A DNA stretch of 64,000 nucleotides from Chryseobacterium sp. HSC-36S06 (GCF_024171485.1 NZ_JALJZX010000002.1:868001-932000), one strand, 5' to 3'; shown: positions 18,139-27,247, counted from the stretch's first letter. The notes: a model not told the origin generated them from the sequence alone. Program-made: numbers and translations.

Positions 18139-18729
18139 ATGAAAGAAATATTCATCAGACGTTTTCTCTACTACAAAGAGCTTGGCGATAAAACCTTTGT
18201 TCAGCTGAATGATGAACAGCTGCGCTGGCAGCCGAATTCTGAAAGCAATTCTATTGCGGTAATTGTAAAACACCTTTCGGGAAATATGATTTCCCGCTGG
18301 ACAAATTTCCTCATTGAAGACGGAGAAAAACCCTGGCGCAACCGCGACACCGAATTCGTCAGTGACATCAAATCCAGAGATGAAATGCTTGAACTTTGGG
18401 AAAAAGGATGGGCAGTGCTTCTGGAAGCGCTGGATCAAATCAATGAAAATAATATTCAGCAAACTGTTTTTATCCGCGGCGAGAAACATACGGTACTGGA
18501 TGCAGTGTTGAGGCAGCTTGCACACTATCCCTACCATATCGGCCAGATTATTTACGCAGCCAAAATCCTTAAGAACGAAGACTGGCAGAATCTATCCATC
18601 CCAAAATCGAAATCAGCTCAATACAATACAGAAATGCTGAAAAAACACAATCCTGAAGAAATTCGTAAGAATTCATCTCCGGTATGTTTTGCCCAGGACC
18701 CCGAAGTACGCGATGAGTTCAAATCCTGA
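18139..18729 (+). CDS. DinB-like protein, DUF1572 family
   Basis: This 196-residue soluble helical protein has the DinB/DUF1572 four-helix-bundle pattern. A histidine falls in each of the expected places: VKHLSGNMISRW (near residue 42) and AHYPYHIGQIIYAAK (near residues 132-146), which supply the divalent-metal triad. The C terminus is Lys/Ser-rich and looks disordered. Members act as metal-dependent thiol-dependent transferases or are of unknown function, and the substrate cannot be told from sequence. It stands alone, with divergent DUF3667 upstream. Confidence 0.8.
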   Translation: MKEIFIRRFLYYKELGDKTFVQLNDEQLRWQPNSESNSIAVIVKHLSGNMISRWTNFLIEDGEKPWRNRDTEFVSDIKSRDEMLELWEKGWAVLLEALDQINENNIQQTVFIRGEKHTVLDAVLRQLAHYPYHIGQIIYAAKILKNEDWQNLSIPKSKSAQYNTEMLKKHNPEEIRKNSSPVCFAQDPEVRDEFKS

Positions 18730-18824
18730 ACTTGTGATAAAAGTCAGCGCTGATATAAATCACTTAAGATGCTTATCACATCAATTTTGTGGTACGTAAC
18801 TTTACACAACAAAAATCATAAGTG

Positions 18825-19406
18825 ATGAAACCTCCATTCGAAGACCCCAGTTTAGCGCATGTTCTAGAAGACCTTAAAACAAAGAAAAGGCTGAGTTTTG
18901 AAGAAATCTGCGATTTGCTCTTCACTTTCCGGTACAGGGATTTCGACGCGGTTTATAATCTGTCTCAGAGAGAAATCGGTCACGAAAATGTCATCAGAAT
19001 TCCGGTTTTTGAAGATGAGCCGCTGGCGGTGCTTACCGTTTGGGGAGGCGACAGCTGCACGGCGATTCACGATCACGGAAGTTACGACGGCAGAATCAAA
19101 ATCCTGAAAGGAAGCCTGGGCGTGGTGAATTACCGCGAAAACACCAACTTCATCGAATTCAATTCTCTGGCTGTCGGCGGCGAAGGCGATGTTTTTACCG
19201 AAGAACTCGCAGGAATACATTCTATCATCAATAATGAAAACGACATCAGCGTAAGTCTGCACCTATACCGCAGCGACCAACTGAACCTGGAAGGTGTAAG
19301 AATATTCGATACAGAACACCGCAAAGTGGCTCACCTCTCGCATCTTGCCCAGTCCTGCGCATGGGATTTACCCGAAAACGCGTACACCAAAATCATCCAG
19401 ATTTAA
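18825..19406 (+). CDS. Cysteine dioxygenase-like cupin
   Basis: This protein of 193 residues (ATG at 18825; an in-frame GTG precedes it by three bases) has the single cupin barrel of the thiol dioxygenase family. The iron ligands are seen as IHDHGSYDGRIKILKG (near residues 83-98), with two histidines, and the third histidine in LAGIHSIIN (near 132). In this family such enzymes oxidise L-cysteine or a related thiol (for example 3-mercaptopropionate) to the sulfinate. An Arg/Tyr-rich block (FRYRDFDAVY) is present, but the specificity is not certain. It is followed by a clear terminator and then mtaB. Confidence 0.85.
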   Translation: MKPPFEDPSLAHVLEDLKTKKRLSFEEICDLLFTFRYRDFDAVYNLSQREIGHENVIRIPVFEDEPLAVLTVWGGDSCTAIHDHGSYDGRIKILKGSLGVVNYRENTNFIEFNSLAVGGEGDVFTEELAGIHSIINNENDISVSLHLYRSDQLNLEGVRIFDTEHRKVAHLSHLAQSCAWDLPENAYTKIIQI

Positions 19407-19447
19407 AAAACAGGAAAGTAATTTTTTCATATCTTTTTCATTAGTGA

Positions 19448-19476
19448 AAGCCACAATCTGTTTTGTGGTTTTTTTC
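19448..19476 (+). terminator. Rho-independent terminator of the cysteine dioxygenase-like gene
   Basis: Hairpin CCACAA-tctgtt-TTGTGG followed by seven T residues, about 45 bases after the stop codon. Confidence 0.75.
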
Positions 19477-19514
19477 TATCCCACATCATCATCCATTGGG
19501 TTAAAAAAAATGCT

Positions 19515-19522
19515 TAAATTTG
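19515..19522 (+). promoter_or_regulatory. -7 element TAAATTTG of mtaB
   Basis: An exact TAnnTTTG match 12 bases before the ATG at 19535. It overlaps the in-frame TTG at 19520, which therefore cannot be the start codon, and it predicts a very short leader. Confidence 0.55.
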
Positions 19523-19534
19523 CACCTTCATATT

Positions 19535-20884
19535 ATGGAACATTCTACCACCAAAACCGCTGCCTTTCACACTCTTGGCTGCAAATTAAATTTCGCGGAA
19601 ACTTCTACCATTGCCCGCCAACTCACCGGCGCCGGTTATGAAAAGGTAAGCTTTGACGAAAAGGCTCACGTATACGTGATCAACACCTGTTCGGTAACAG
19701 AAAATGCTGACCGCGAATGCAAATTCCATGTGAAACGTGCCATGAAAGCAAATCCCGATGGATTGGTGGTGATTCTGGGATGTTATGCACAGCTGAAACC
19801 CGAAGAAATTTCAGCGATTGAAGGCGTAGATCTGGTTTTGGGAGCAAAAGAAAAATTCAATATTCTGAGCTATCTGGATGATCTGCAGAAAACCGAAAAT
19901 CACGGTTTGATTCACTCCTGTGAAATTGACGAGGCCGATTTCTTCATCGGAAGCTATTCTATCGGTGACAGAACCCGCGCTTTTCTTAAAGTTCAGGACG
20001 GCTGCGACTATAAATGTACGTATTGCACCATTCCTTTAGCAAGAGGAATTTCACGTTCAGACACCATCGAAAATGTGGTGAAAAACGCGAGCGAAATTGC
20101 CGGAAAAGGAATTAAGGAAATTGTACTAACCGGTGTAAACATTGGGGACTATGGAAAAGGTGAATTCGGTAATAAAAAGCACGAACATACTTTTCTGGAC
20201 TTGATTTCAGAACTCGATCAGGTGGATGGTATTGAGAGAATCCGTATTTCTTCTATCGAACCGAACCTTCTGAAAGACGAAAGCATCGATTTGGTTTCCA
20301 AAAGCAAAAGTTTCGTTCCGCACTTCCACATTCCTTTACAAAGCGGAAGCGACGATCTGCTGAAACTGATGAAACGACGTTATTTAACTGGATTATATTC
20401 CAACAGGATTAATAAAATCCGCGATGTAATGCCGGATTCCTGTGTTGGCGTGGATGTAATTGTGGGATTTCCGGGCGAAACGGAAGAGAAGTTTCTCGAA
20501 ACCTATAACTTCCTGAACGAACTTCCGATCAGCTATCTACACGTTTTCACCTATTCCGAAAGAGAAAATACTGAAGCTGCTGAAATGCACGGAGCAGTAC
20601 CGATTCCGGAGCGGAAAAAACGCAATAAAATGCTCAGAATTCTTTCAGAAAAAAAGAAAATGGCTTTCTACCAGACCCAGATCGGAAAAACTTTGCCTGT
20701 GCTTTGGGAACACGAAGACAAAGACGGAATCATGTACGGATTTACTGAAAATTATGTACGCGTTCAGAAACCTTATGACGCGCAGTCCGTTAATCAGATT
20801 GAGAATTTAAAACTCAATAAGATTGAGGCCGACGGTACGGTATCTGTAGTTCCTGCTTTCGAGGAATTTCTTGCGAAAATCTAA
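19535..20884 (+). CDS. mtaB: tRNA t6A37 methylthiotransferase MtaB
   Basis: This radical-SAM methylthiotransferase of 449 residues adds a methylthio group to t6A37 of ANN-decoding tRNAs. The N-terminal UPF0004 domain has the three cysteines for the second 4Fe-4S cluster: LGCKLNFAET near residue 13, NTCSVTE near 48 and ILGCYAQ near 82. The radical-SAM cluster motif CDYKCTYC is near residue 150. A TRAM-like tRNA-binding domain forms the C terminus. I choose the ATG at 19535. The stop codon TAA overlaps, tail to tail, the stop codon of the small membrane protein on the other strand. Confidence 0.95.
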   Translation: MEHSTTKTAAFHTLGCKLNFAETSTIARQLTGAGYEKVSFDEKAHVYVINTCSVTENADRECKFHVKRAMKANPDGLVVILGCYAQLKPEEISAIEGVDLVLGAKEKFNILSYLDDLQKTENHGLIHSCEIDEADFFIGSYSIGDRTRAFLKVQDGCDYKCTYCTIPLARGISRSDTIENVVKNASEIAGKGIKEIVLTGVNIGDYGKGEFGNKKHEHTFLDLISELDQVDGIERIRISSIEPNLLKDESIDLVSKSKSFVPHFHIPLQSGSDDLLKLMKRRYLTGLYSNRINKIRDVMPDSCVGVDVIVGFPGETEEKFLETYNFLNELPISYLHVFTYSERENTEAAEMHGAVPIPERKKRNKMLRILSEKKKMAFYQTQIGKTLPVLWEHEDKDGIMYGFTENYVRVQKPYDAQSVNQIENLKLNKIEADGTVSVVPAFEEFLAKI

Positions 20885-21036
20885 TCCTGTACCGGCTGCA
20901 CATCTCCTGTCGGAAGTGTTTCGAAGAGATTCGGGAATACAGTAAGCAGTATAAAATAAAATACAATCAGCAGCACGATGACCGCGACCGACACGATAAT
21001 CAGGGTTGCCGGTTTATTTCTTTTTGAGGTTTCCAT
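20881..21036 (-). CDS. Small single-pass membrane protein (51 residues)
   Basis: The minus strand from the ATG at 21036 encodes METSKRNKPATLIIVSVAV and continues through a strongly hydrophobic segment (about residues 11-33, rich in Ile/Val/Leu/Phe) to an acidic tail ending in VQPVQD. The shape is a basic N terminus, one membrane helix and a short polar tail outside. The stop codon TAG at 20881-20883 overlaps the TAA of mtaB by convergence. It sits at the end of the minus-strand gene run that includes DUF1684, 53 bases below that stop. I do not recognise a family. The clean topology and codon structure support a real gene. Confidence 0.6.
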   Translation of the reverse strand: METSKRNKPATLIIVSVAVIVLLIVFYFILLTVFPNLFETLPTGDVQPVQD

Positions 21037-21089
21037 AACGATTTATTTAATTGTTTCTGGAAAAGCCATTTTTATGCCATCAGAACTCA

Positions 21090-21704
21090 TCAGTGATGAT
21101 AAACATCGTCATACTGCACTCCTGCTTCAATTCTTACCGGTAAAAAATTCTCCTCAGGCACGATCGGGCAGCTGTAGTCATACGCGTTGTAAGCGCAGTA
21201 AGGCTGATAAGACTGGTTGAAATCGATGATGATTTCGTTACCATCTGGAATTCTTAAATCAATGTATTTACCGCCACCATAGGTCTCCTTGCCATTCGTC
21301 TCATCGCGGAACGGCAGGAACAGATAATCTTCATAGCCCGCGGTGTGAATTAAATTCAGACTTTGGTATACGGTAAGGATATACGTTGAGCCATCTATGT
21401 TAAAGGTCGCTTTACCAAACTCGCGGTACGGCTGCGTGTTCCCCGAAGAAGTTGGAATTTCGAAGGCAACAGCGTTTTCGGTTTTCGTAAACTGCGCTTT
21501 AATCCTGTACTTTAAATCAATTGGAAAAAACGGATGTTTCCTGAATTTGGTGTAGTTGTCGCCCCTGAGCGGAGTCTCCTTTTTATTCGTGTACCCGTCA
21601 TTGAGTTCCTTTTGGAACTTTTTTATTTCTGAAATCTGTTTCTTCTCGGTTTGGGAAAAAGCGAAGGCTGAAATAAGGATCAGGATTAAAGTAATTTTTT
21701 TCAT
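21090..21704 (-). CDS. DUF1684 secreted protein
   Basis: This 204-residue protein has a signal peptide (MKKITLILILISAFAFS, about residues 1-17) and the DUF1684 pattern. That includes RKHPFFPIDLKYRI near residue 55, YREFGKATFNIDG near 93, the Gly-rich GGGKYIDLR near 145, and the C-terminal IIDFNQSYQPYCAYNAYDYSCPIVPEEN block (split here over residues about 158-186), with conserved NxxxxPYCAY. The role is unknown; members are predicted secreted or periplasmic. It is 37 bases after the small hypothetical gene above it on the same strand. Confidence 0.85.
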   Translation of the reverse strand: MKKITLILILISAFAFSQTEKKQISEIKKFQKELNDGYTNKKETPLRGDNYTKFRKHPFFPIDLKYRIKAQFTKTENAVAFEIPTSSGNTQPYREFGKATFNIDGSTYILTVYQSLNLIHTAGYEDYLFLPFRDETNGKETYGGGKYIDLRIPDGNEIIIDFNQSYQPYCAYNAYDYSCPIVPEENFLPVRIEAGVQYDDVYHH

Positions 21705-21741
21705 GAAGAGCTGTATTTTTTTAACGTGGTTTTGAATTTGT

Positions 21742-22131
21742 TCAGGATAATTTCACCCGGTAAACATCGGTACCGTTTCTTTTGATGTTTTTCACCAGAA
21801 AACCTCCTTCTTCGGGAATTTCCTCTCTCAGGTCGAAGCTGGTGCAGTCTTTCGGTAACCCCGAAAAAACTAAAGTAAACCAGTAATCCTGCATAGGCGG
21901 AACCGCAGTCCAGTAAGGGAAAATCGAGATATTCTCATGATGGATAAGGCTGCTTTTATGTTTCAAACGTTCATCAACCAGAAAAGTCGACCGCCAGATA
22001 CGGATCAGACTTCCGTCATAAAACGTTGCGGGAAAACAGCAGTGCACAATCACCTGTTTCTCCTCCTGTATTTCGGTTTGCAGTGCTTCCAGTATTTCCT
22101 GGCAGATTTCGGGTTTGGTAATAGTAGGCAT
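21742..22131 (-). CDS. Hypothetical protein (129 residues)
   Basis: A small soluble protein with no signal peptide or membrane segment, which I do not recognise. It is rich in charged and aromatic residues (FPATFYDGSLIRIWRSTFLVDE; FPYWTAVPPMQDYWFTLVF), a pattern suggestive of a beta-rich fold. It lies 48 bases downstream of mqo and 37 bases before the DUF1684 gene, all on the minus strand, so it is likely part of the gpsA-trhA-mqo transcript. Confidence 0.65.
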   Translation of the reverse strand: MPTITKPEICQEILEALQTEIQEEKQVIVHCCFPATFYDGSLIRIWRSTFLVDERLKHKSSLIHHENISIFPYWTAVPPMQDYWFTLVFSGLPKDCTSFDLREEIPEEGGFLVKNIKRNGTDVYRVKLS

Positions 22132-22179
22132 TGCTGAGGTAGATAATTAACGAACAAGGTTTTTAATGAACTGTACCGA

Positions 22180-23685
22180 TTAATAATCCAGCTCCAGTTT
22201 TTCTTTGGTATAATTGCGGATCTGTTCGGTGAGTTCAGGGTTTTCAGAAAGATCCTGTCCGTACGACGGGAAGATTTCGAGGAGTTTCTTTTTCCATTCA
22301 TTCTGAAGCTTGTCGGGGAAACATTTTTCCAACACCTGAATCATGGCATACGCTGCGGTAGAAGCTCCCGGAGAAGCACCGAGCAATGACGCGATAGTCC
22401 CGTTGGCATTCACCACCACTTCAGTCCCGAATTCCAGTTTACCGCCAAGTTCTTCATCTTTTTTAATGATCTGCACTCTTTGTCCGGCCACTTTCAGTTC
22501 CCAGTCCTTTTCATCGGCGTCTTTAATAAATTCCCTTAAATGCTGTACGCGCTGGGCTTTGGTCATTGCGACCTGCCTTACGAGATATTGAGTCAGCGGA
22601 AGATTGTGCCACCACGCGCCAAACAGCGAGCGGATATTGCTGAAGTTGATGCTTTCCGGCAGATCAAGATAACTGCCTTCTTTCAGAAATTTGGTAGAAA
22701 AGCCTGCAAACGGGCCGAAGAGCAGCGCTTTTTTGCCGTCGATAATTCTCAGGTCAAGATGCGGCACACTCATGGGCGGAGCATCAACGGAGGCTAAAGT
22801 ATAAACTTTTGCATGATGTTTTTCGATAAGGTCGGGATTGTGGGATACGAGCCATTCGCCGGACACCGGAAAACCTCCGTAGCCTTCACTTTCGGGGATA
22901 TCAGAACTGTCGAGAAGCGGCAAAGCATAACCTCCGGCTCCAATGAAGACGAAATCTGCTACCACCTGCTGGTTATGCTGATGAAGCCGGTCACGGATGT
23001 CTACCGCCCATTTTCCGTCATCGCGGAGGTCCAGATCTTTGGCTTCATGATAAAGAAAGACATCTACATTGGAATCATCAGCGAGGAAACGTCCCATTTT
23101 TCTGGTGAGCGTTCCGAAATTCACATCAGTGCCCATGTCCATTTTTGTAGCTGCCAGGGTTTCATGTTCCTTCCTTTTCTGCATAACGAGCGGTATCCAT
23201 TCGTTCAGTTTTCCGTGATCTTCGGTAAATTCCATCCCGCGGAAGAGGTGCGACTGTATCATCGCTTCATGGCGCTTCTTAAGGTATTCCACATCCGCAG
23301 GCCCGAAAACCAGACTCATGTGAGGACAGGAGGTGATGAACTGCTTTGGACGCTGTATATACTCTTTCTTCACGAGATAAGCCCAGAACTGTTTGGAAAT
23401 CTCAAACTGCTCGGCGATATTTTCTGCCTTAGAGATATCGATGCTGCCGTCTTCTTTCAAAGGAGTATAATTCAGTTCGCAGAATGCTGAATGGCCGGTC
23501 CCGGCGTTGTTCCAGGCTGCGGAACTCTCCTGCGCAAATCTGCCCAGTCTTTCGAAAATCGCAATCTTCAGGCCGGGCTCAAACTCGTGAAGCAGCGTGG
23601 CCAGCGTAGCACTCATAATTCCGCCACCGATTAATACCACATCGTATTTCGGGCTCGGCGTTTTTTTGATCAGGGAGTCGGGCAT
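22180..23685 (-). CDS. mqo: Malate:quinone oxidoreductase
   Basis: This 501-residue FAD enzyme oxidises malate to oxaloacetate and passes electrons to quinone, a membrane-associated TCA step. The N terminus carries the FAD motif DVVLIGGGIMSATLATLL (near residues 15-32). AAWNNAGTGHSAFCELNYTP (near 57-76) and the C-terminal GASPGASTAAYAMI (near 441-454) are diagnostic of Mqo. Length is normal. It lies 42 bases after trhA in a minus-strand run, with the 129-residue protein below. No specific regulation was seen. Confidence 0.97.
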   Translation of the reverse strand: MPDSLIKKTPSPKYDVVLIGGGIMSATLATLLHEFEPGLKIAIFERLGRFAQESSAAWNNAGTGHSAFCELNYTPLKEDGSIDISKAENIAEQFEISKQFWAYLVKKEYIQRPKQFITSCPHMSLVFGPADVEYLKKRHEAMIQSHLFRGMEFTEDHGKLNEWIPLVMQKRKEHETLAATKMDMGTDVNFGTLTRKMGRFLADDSNVDVFLYHEAKDLDLRDDGKWAVDIRDRLHQHNQQVVADFVFIGAGGYALPLLDSSDIPESEGYGGFPVSGEWLVSHNPDLIEKHHAKVYTLASVDAPPMSVPHLDLRIIDGKKALLFGPFAGFSTKFLKEGSYLDLPESINFSNIRSLFGAWWHNLPLTQYLVRQVAMTKAQRVQHLREFIKDADEKDWELKVAGQRVQIIKKDEELGGKLEFGTEVVVNANGTIASLLGASPGASTAAYAMIQVLEKCFPDKLQNEWKKKLLEIFPSYGQDLSENPELTEQIRNYTKEKLELDY

Positions 23686-23727
23686 AAAATAAGTATTAGT
23701 TTATTAAGGGTGGGCGTCTAATTACGC

Positions 23728-24396
23728 CTAGCCCGCTGCCACCGGAACAACATAAAGATAGACCGAAATAAAATGGCAGAAGGTTCCCATCAGAACAAAA
23801 ATATGAAAAATCGCGTGATTGAGTTTAATCTTTTCGATACTGTAGAGAACAGCGCCGACCGTGTAGGCCAATCCTCCCGAGATAAGCCAGACAAGCCCGT
23901 TATAATCAAGATTCTGAACCAAGGACCGGAAGCTGAAAATGATCATCCAGCCCATGGCGACATACAGTAAGGTCGAAAGAATTTGAAATTTACCGGTGAG
24001 GAAGATCTTAAGAATGATGCCGACAAGGGCAATCAGCCAAACGACCGAAAAGACAACCCATCCTTCCGTTCCGTTGAGGGTAACCAACACGAAGGGGGTA
24101 TAGGTTCCGGCAATCAGCACATAAATTGCGGAATGATCGAAGATTTTGAGCCGGTACCGGATTTCAGGATCTTTGGACCGGTGATACAAAGTGGAAGCCA
24201 TGTAAAGAATCACCATGCTCACGCCGAATACGGGAAAACTGACGGATACCCAGCTGTCTTTTAAATCAACTGCCCTCAGAATAAGCAGCACCAGAGCTGC
24301 AATACTTAGAACAAAACCAAGGAAATGCGACCAGACATTGAGTTTCTCTTCCAGTTCTGAATAGGTTTGAACCTCATATTGTTTCTCTGGTTTCAT
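23728..24396 (-). CDS. trhA: Hemolysin III / TrhA (PAQR-like) membrane protein
   Basis: This 222-residue protein has seven predicted membrane segments and the hemolysin-III/PAQR metal-site motifs: ASTLYHRSKD (near residue 67), FDHSAIYVLIAGTYTPF (near 85-101), and the C-terminal HAIFHIFVLMGTFCHFISV (near 194-212) with two histidines. The family works in membrane fluidity and lipid homeostasis. Its start lies four bases after the gpsA stop, so the two are co-transcribed. Confidence 0.92.
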   Translation of the reverse strand: MKPEKQYEVQTYSELEEKLNVWSHFLGFVLSIAALVLLILRAVDLKDSWVSVSFPVFGVSMVILYMASTLYHRSKDPEIRYRLKIFDHSAIYVLIAGTYTPFVLVTLNGTEGWVVFSVVWLIALVGIILKIFLTGKFQILSTLLYVAMGWMIIFSFRSLVQNLDYNGLVWLISGGLAYTVGAVLYSIEKIKLNHAIFHIFVLMGTFCHFISVYLYVVPVAAG

Positions 24397-24400
24397 TCGA

Positions 24401-25408
24401 TCAGTTCAGTTTTGCAGTGAGTTTCTGGAACTGTTTCTCTGCATTTTTCTCTTCGTAAAGAATCGCGTAAATGGTATCGATGATCGGGGTGTTCATTTTT
24501 TTCTCTTTCGAGGTTTTATAAATGGAATCTGCGGCATAATACCCTTCGGCGATCATGTTCATCGACTGTATGGCAGATTTTACGGTATAGCCCTTTCCGA
24601 TGAGGTTCCCGAGACTTCTGTTTCTGGAGAACAGTGAATAAGCGGTCACCAGCAAATCGCCCAGATAAGCGCTTTCATTCACATCGCGTGGCATTTCATG
24701 AATTCCTTCAAGGAATACTTCCATTTCACGGATGGCATTCGACACGAAAACTGCCGTAAAGTTATCTCCGTATCCGAGACCGCTTGCAATACCCGCTCCT
24801 ATGGCATAAATATTTTTCAGAATGGCACTGTACTCATTCCCCAGAATATCACAGCTGCAATTCACCTTGATAAAATGCGAGGCAAATTTATCCCTCAAAA
24901 GTTCAGTATTTTCTTCCACCGTTGCAATGGTGAGGTAAGAAAGTCTTTCCATCGCCACCTCTTCGGCATGACATGGTCCTGCAATTACGGCCTGACTGCG
25001 GAATCCTATCTTGAATTCGTCGCGGAGGTAATGCGCAACCACATCATTTACTTTCGGTACAATCCCTTTGATGGCTGAAACGAAAATCTTTCCGCTGTAA
25101 TCACAGGTCAATTTATCCAGCGCATCTGAAAGGTAAATGGAAGGTGTTGCCAGAACAACAATATCACAGGCTGAAACCAGTTCGTTGATATCCGTGGTGA
25201 GTTTAAGGCCTTTGACATCGAACCGCACCGCGGTAAGGTAATTGGGGTTATGGTGACGGAGCTCTATGGCACCCTTTACAAATTCGTTTCTGACGCACCA
25301 GTGCACGGTTTTACAGTTTTCGGTGAGCATTTTTACAATGGCGGTCGCAAAACTGCCGCTGCCAACTACGCCTACCACCTGTCCCGGTTTCTGATCTTTT
25401 TTAGCCAT
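24401..25408 (-). CDS. gpsA: NAD(P)H-dependent glycerol-3-phosphate dehydrogenase
   Basis: This 335-residue enzyme makes sn-glycerol-3-phosphate from dihydroxyacetone phosphate for phospholipid synthesis. The start is the ATG at 25408 (MAKKDQKPGQ). The open frame continues upstream to 25489, but a -7 promoter element at 25426-25433 excludes that extension. VVGVVGSGSFATAIVKML (near 10-27) is the NAD-binding motif. IFVSAIKGIV (near 107) and SAILKNIYAIGAGIASGLGYGDN (split over about residues 190-213) hold the catalytic lysines. It heads the run gpsA-trhA-mqo. Confidence 0.95.
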   Translation of the reverse strand: MAKKDQKPGQVVGVVGSGSFATAIVKMLTENCKTVHWCVRNEFVKGAIELRHHNPNYLTAVRFDVKGLKLTTDINELVSACDIVVLATPSIYLSDALDKLTCDYSGKIFVSAIKGIVPKVNDVVAHYLRDEFKIGFRSQAVIAGPCHAEEVAMERLSYLTIATVEENTELLRDKFASHFIKVNCSCDILGNEYSAILKNIYAIGAGIASGLGYGDNFTAVFVSNAIREMEVFLEGIHEMPRDVNESAYLGDLLVTAYSLFSRNRSLGNLIGKGYTVKSAIQSMNMIAEGYYAADSIYKTSKEKKMNTPIIDTIYAILYEEKNAEKQFQKLTAKLN

Positions 25409-25425
25409 AATGTATACTTGACGTA

Positions 25426-25433
25426 CAAAGATA
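25426..25433 (-). promoter_or_regulatory. -7 element TATCTTTG of the gpsA run
   Basis: An exact TAnnTTTG match on the minus strand, 17 bases before the gpsA ATG. Confidence 0.5.
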
Positions 25434-25572
25434 CGAAAGTGTAGAAGTAAAAAAAGGATTTGGCTGTGAAATACATCAGCCACTGACATTTATGATATGA
25501 TTAACAGATGATGTGAAATTTTTAATAATAATGTGGCGTTGAGACCTTTAGAAACTATTTATTATTTTTTAT

Positions 25573-25580
25573 TATTTTTG
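25573..25580 (+). promoter_or_regulatory. -7 element TATTTTTG of the M23 peptidase gene
   Basis: An exact TAnnTTTG match with a TTTA 22 bases upstream. The leader to the ATG at 25621 is about 35 bases. Confidence 0.45.
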
Positions 25581-25620
25581 CATCCGAAAAATTAAGAATT
25601 AAAGTCCCCAACGCTAACGA

Positions 25621-26541
25621 ATGAAAAATCTTTTAAGCAACAAAAAGAAAGTAAACGTGCTTTTCGGAACATTTTTACTGATCATTTTTGGACAGGCACT
25701 GTTTATCGGTAAGCTCTATTCAGAGAAAAACGATAAATCCTATGAAGTGAATCTGGTAAAGATCAATACCCAGAAAGACAGTGTTGATTATCTGGAAATG
25801 AAAAACAATCTTACGCTGGTAGATTATACCGTAAGAGAACTCAACTCCTTTCTGGCAGCCAAAAACATCAGCGACGGTAAAATTGCAACCCTGGCGCAGG
25901 ACAGCATATCGAACGCTGTGTATCTTGCCAAGCAGACCAACCGCTACAGCCAGTATCTGATGGATCTGCAGAACAAACTGCAGCAGGTTCCTCTGGGTCA
26001 CCCGACTGACGGATATATTTCCTCAAATTTCGGCAAAAGAATCAATCCTATTCCGGTACGGAATATCCTGATGGCCTCGGTAAAACCAGTAAAAGTCGAA
26101 ATTCCTGTAACCCCACATTACGTTGAAGAAAAAGACAGCTTAGGAAACATTGTAAAAAGAACACTCGTGAATCCCGTGGCCAAAACCCCCACCGCAACCA
26201 CAGACCATCCGGATGCTGAAGAGAAGCAGATTCAGTTTCATAAAGGGATGGATTATGCGGTCGCCTATGGTACCGAAGTGCGTGCGGCGGCTAAAGGAAC
26301 GGTGATCTTCGCAGGCGAGAAAGGCGGCTACGGAAACTGTGTGATTCTTTCTCACGGCAACGGACTGGCCACTCTTTACGGGCACCTTTCGACCATCAGT
26401 GTAAAGGCCAACCAAACAGTTGAAGTGAATCAGGTGATTGCCAAATCAGGCAACTCCGGACGTTCTACAGGTCCTCACCTTCATTACGAAGTTCATAAAA
26501 ACAACACCCCGGTCAACCCTAAACTGTTTATCAATTTATAA
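25621..26541 (+). CDS. M23-family peptidoglycan endopeptidase
   Basis: This 306-residue protein has an N-terminal membrane anchor (VLFGTFLLIIFGQALFIG, about residues 13-30), a helical coiled-coil region (about 40-125) and a C-terminal LytM/M23 peptidase domain. Its zinc ligands are present: HKGMD near residue 210, and HLHYE near 290 (with the third ligand in GPHLH). Active M23 enzymes cut peptide crosslinks in peptidoglycan. A second segment, YISSNFGKRINPI, near 135 is the usual M23 entry sequence. It is monocistronic, ending at the hairpin at 26561. Confidence 0.93.
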   Translation: MKNLLSNKKKVNVLFGTFLLIIFGQALFIGKLYSEKNDKSYEVNLVKINTQKDSVDYLEMKNNLTLVDYTVRELNSFLAAKNISDGKIATLAQDSISNAVYLAKQTNRYSQYLMDLQNKLQQVPLGHPTDGYISSNFGKRINPIPVRNILMASVKPVKVEIPVTPHYVEEKDSLGNIVKRTLVNPVAKTPTATTDHPDAEEKQIQFHKGMDYAVAYGTEVRAAAKGTVIFAGEKGGYGNCVILSHGNGLATLYGHLSTISVKANQTVEVNQVIAKSGNSGRSTGPHLHYEVHKNNTPVNPKLFINL

Positions 26542-26560
26542 CAGATTCCCAAAAGATATC

Positions 26561-26587
26561 AACGCTCCTTACGGAGCGTTTTTTTGT
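26561..26587 (+). terminator. Rho-independent terminator of the M23 peptidase gene
   Basis: Hairpin AACGCTCC-ttac-GGAGCGTT followed by a T-run. Confidence 0.85.
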
Positions 26588-26667
26588 TTTCAAGCTCACG
26601 GTTTAAGTCCGCACAAAGTAACTGCACCGTTAAAAAAAACTTATATTCGTGAGATAAAACCCATCCC

Positions 26668-27201
26668 ATGAGAAAATTTATTGTCCTTATTTCCGCCGCA
26701 GTTCTATTACAGTCGTGTGTGGTTTCCACCGCGGCTAAAGTGGTAAAAGGAGTTGCAACCGTAGGTTACAAAGCCGTGAAAGGTACCGTGAAAGGCATCA
26801 GCTGGACGGTTAGCAAAGCCAAGGGCAAAATCGATGAAGACCGGCTGGACGGCACCTGGAAAGTGGTGGGAATCTACAAAGGTCCGTTCAACGATTACGA
26901 AAGCCAGCAAAACCCCGAAACTTCCTTTGAAACCCAATGTGAAAACGGTTTCGAGCAGATTGAATTCAATTCACGCAAAAGTAAATTCAAGCCTGTACAC
27001 TGCAGTTCAGACAAGGAAGACTGGACCAAATACGATCTAGAATTCGGGAAAAACCCGTCGAACGGGGAGCGGGAAAATTATATCGAATACAATTCACGCA
27101 ACTATATTTCGGTGATTGATGTCAGCAGTAAAAACCTCATCCTTGAAGGAAATCTCACCATGGCGGGCACCCAGCTTTACCTTCTTGAAAAAGTAAAATA
27201 G
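26668..27201 (+). CDS. Lipoprotein, lipocalin-like
   Basis: This 177-residue protein has a lipoprotein signal (VLLQSC, with the lipidated Cys near residue 17). A Lys/Val/Gly-rich basic linker (VVKGVATVGYKAVKGTVKG) follows, and then a compact domain (about residues 60-177) starting LDGTWKVVGIYKG, the entry strand of a lipocalin-like barrel. Two cysteines (near 94 and 114) may form a disulphide. No specific function is known. It ends at a hairpin at 27248 and is convergent with the ion channel gene. Confidence 0.8.
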   Translation: MRKFIVLISAAVLLQSCVVSTAAKVVKGVATVGYKAVKGTVKGISWTVSKAKGKIDEDRLDGTWKVVGIYKGPFNDYESQQNPETSFETQCENGFEQIEFNSRKSKFKPVHCSSDKEDWTKYDLEFGKNPSNGERENYIEYNSRNYISVIDVSSKNLILEGNLTMAGTQLYLLEKVK

Positions 27202-27247
27202 CCCATTCAGCATTACTTTATTTAAAGTCTCTAGATCTTTGATCACG

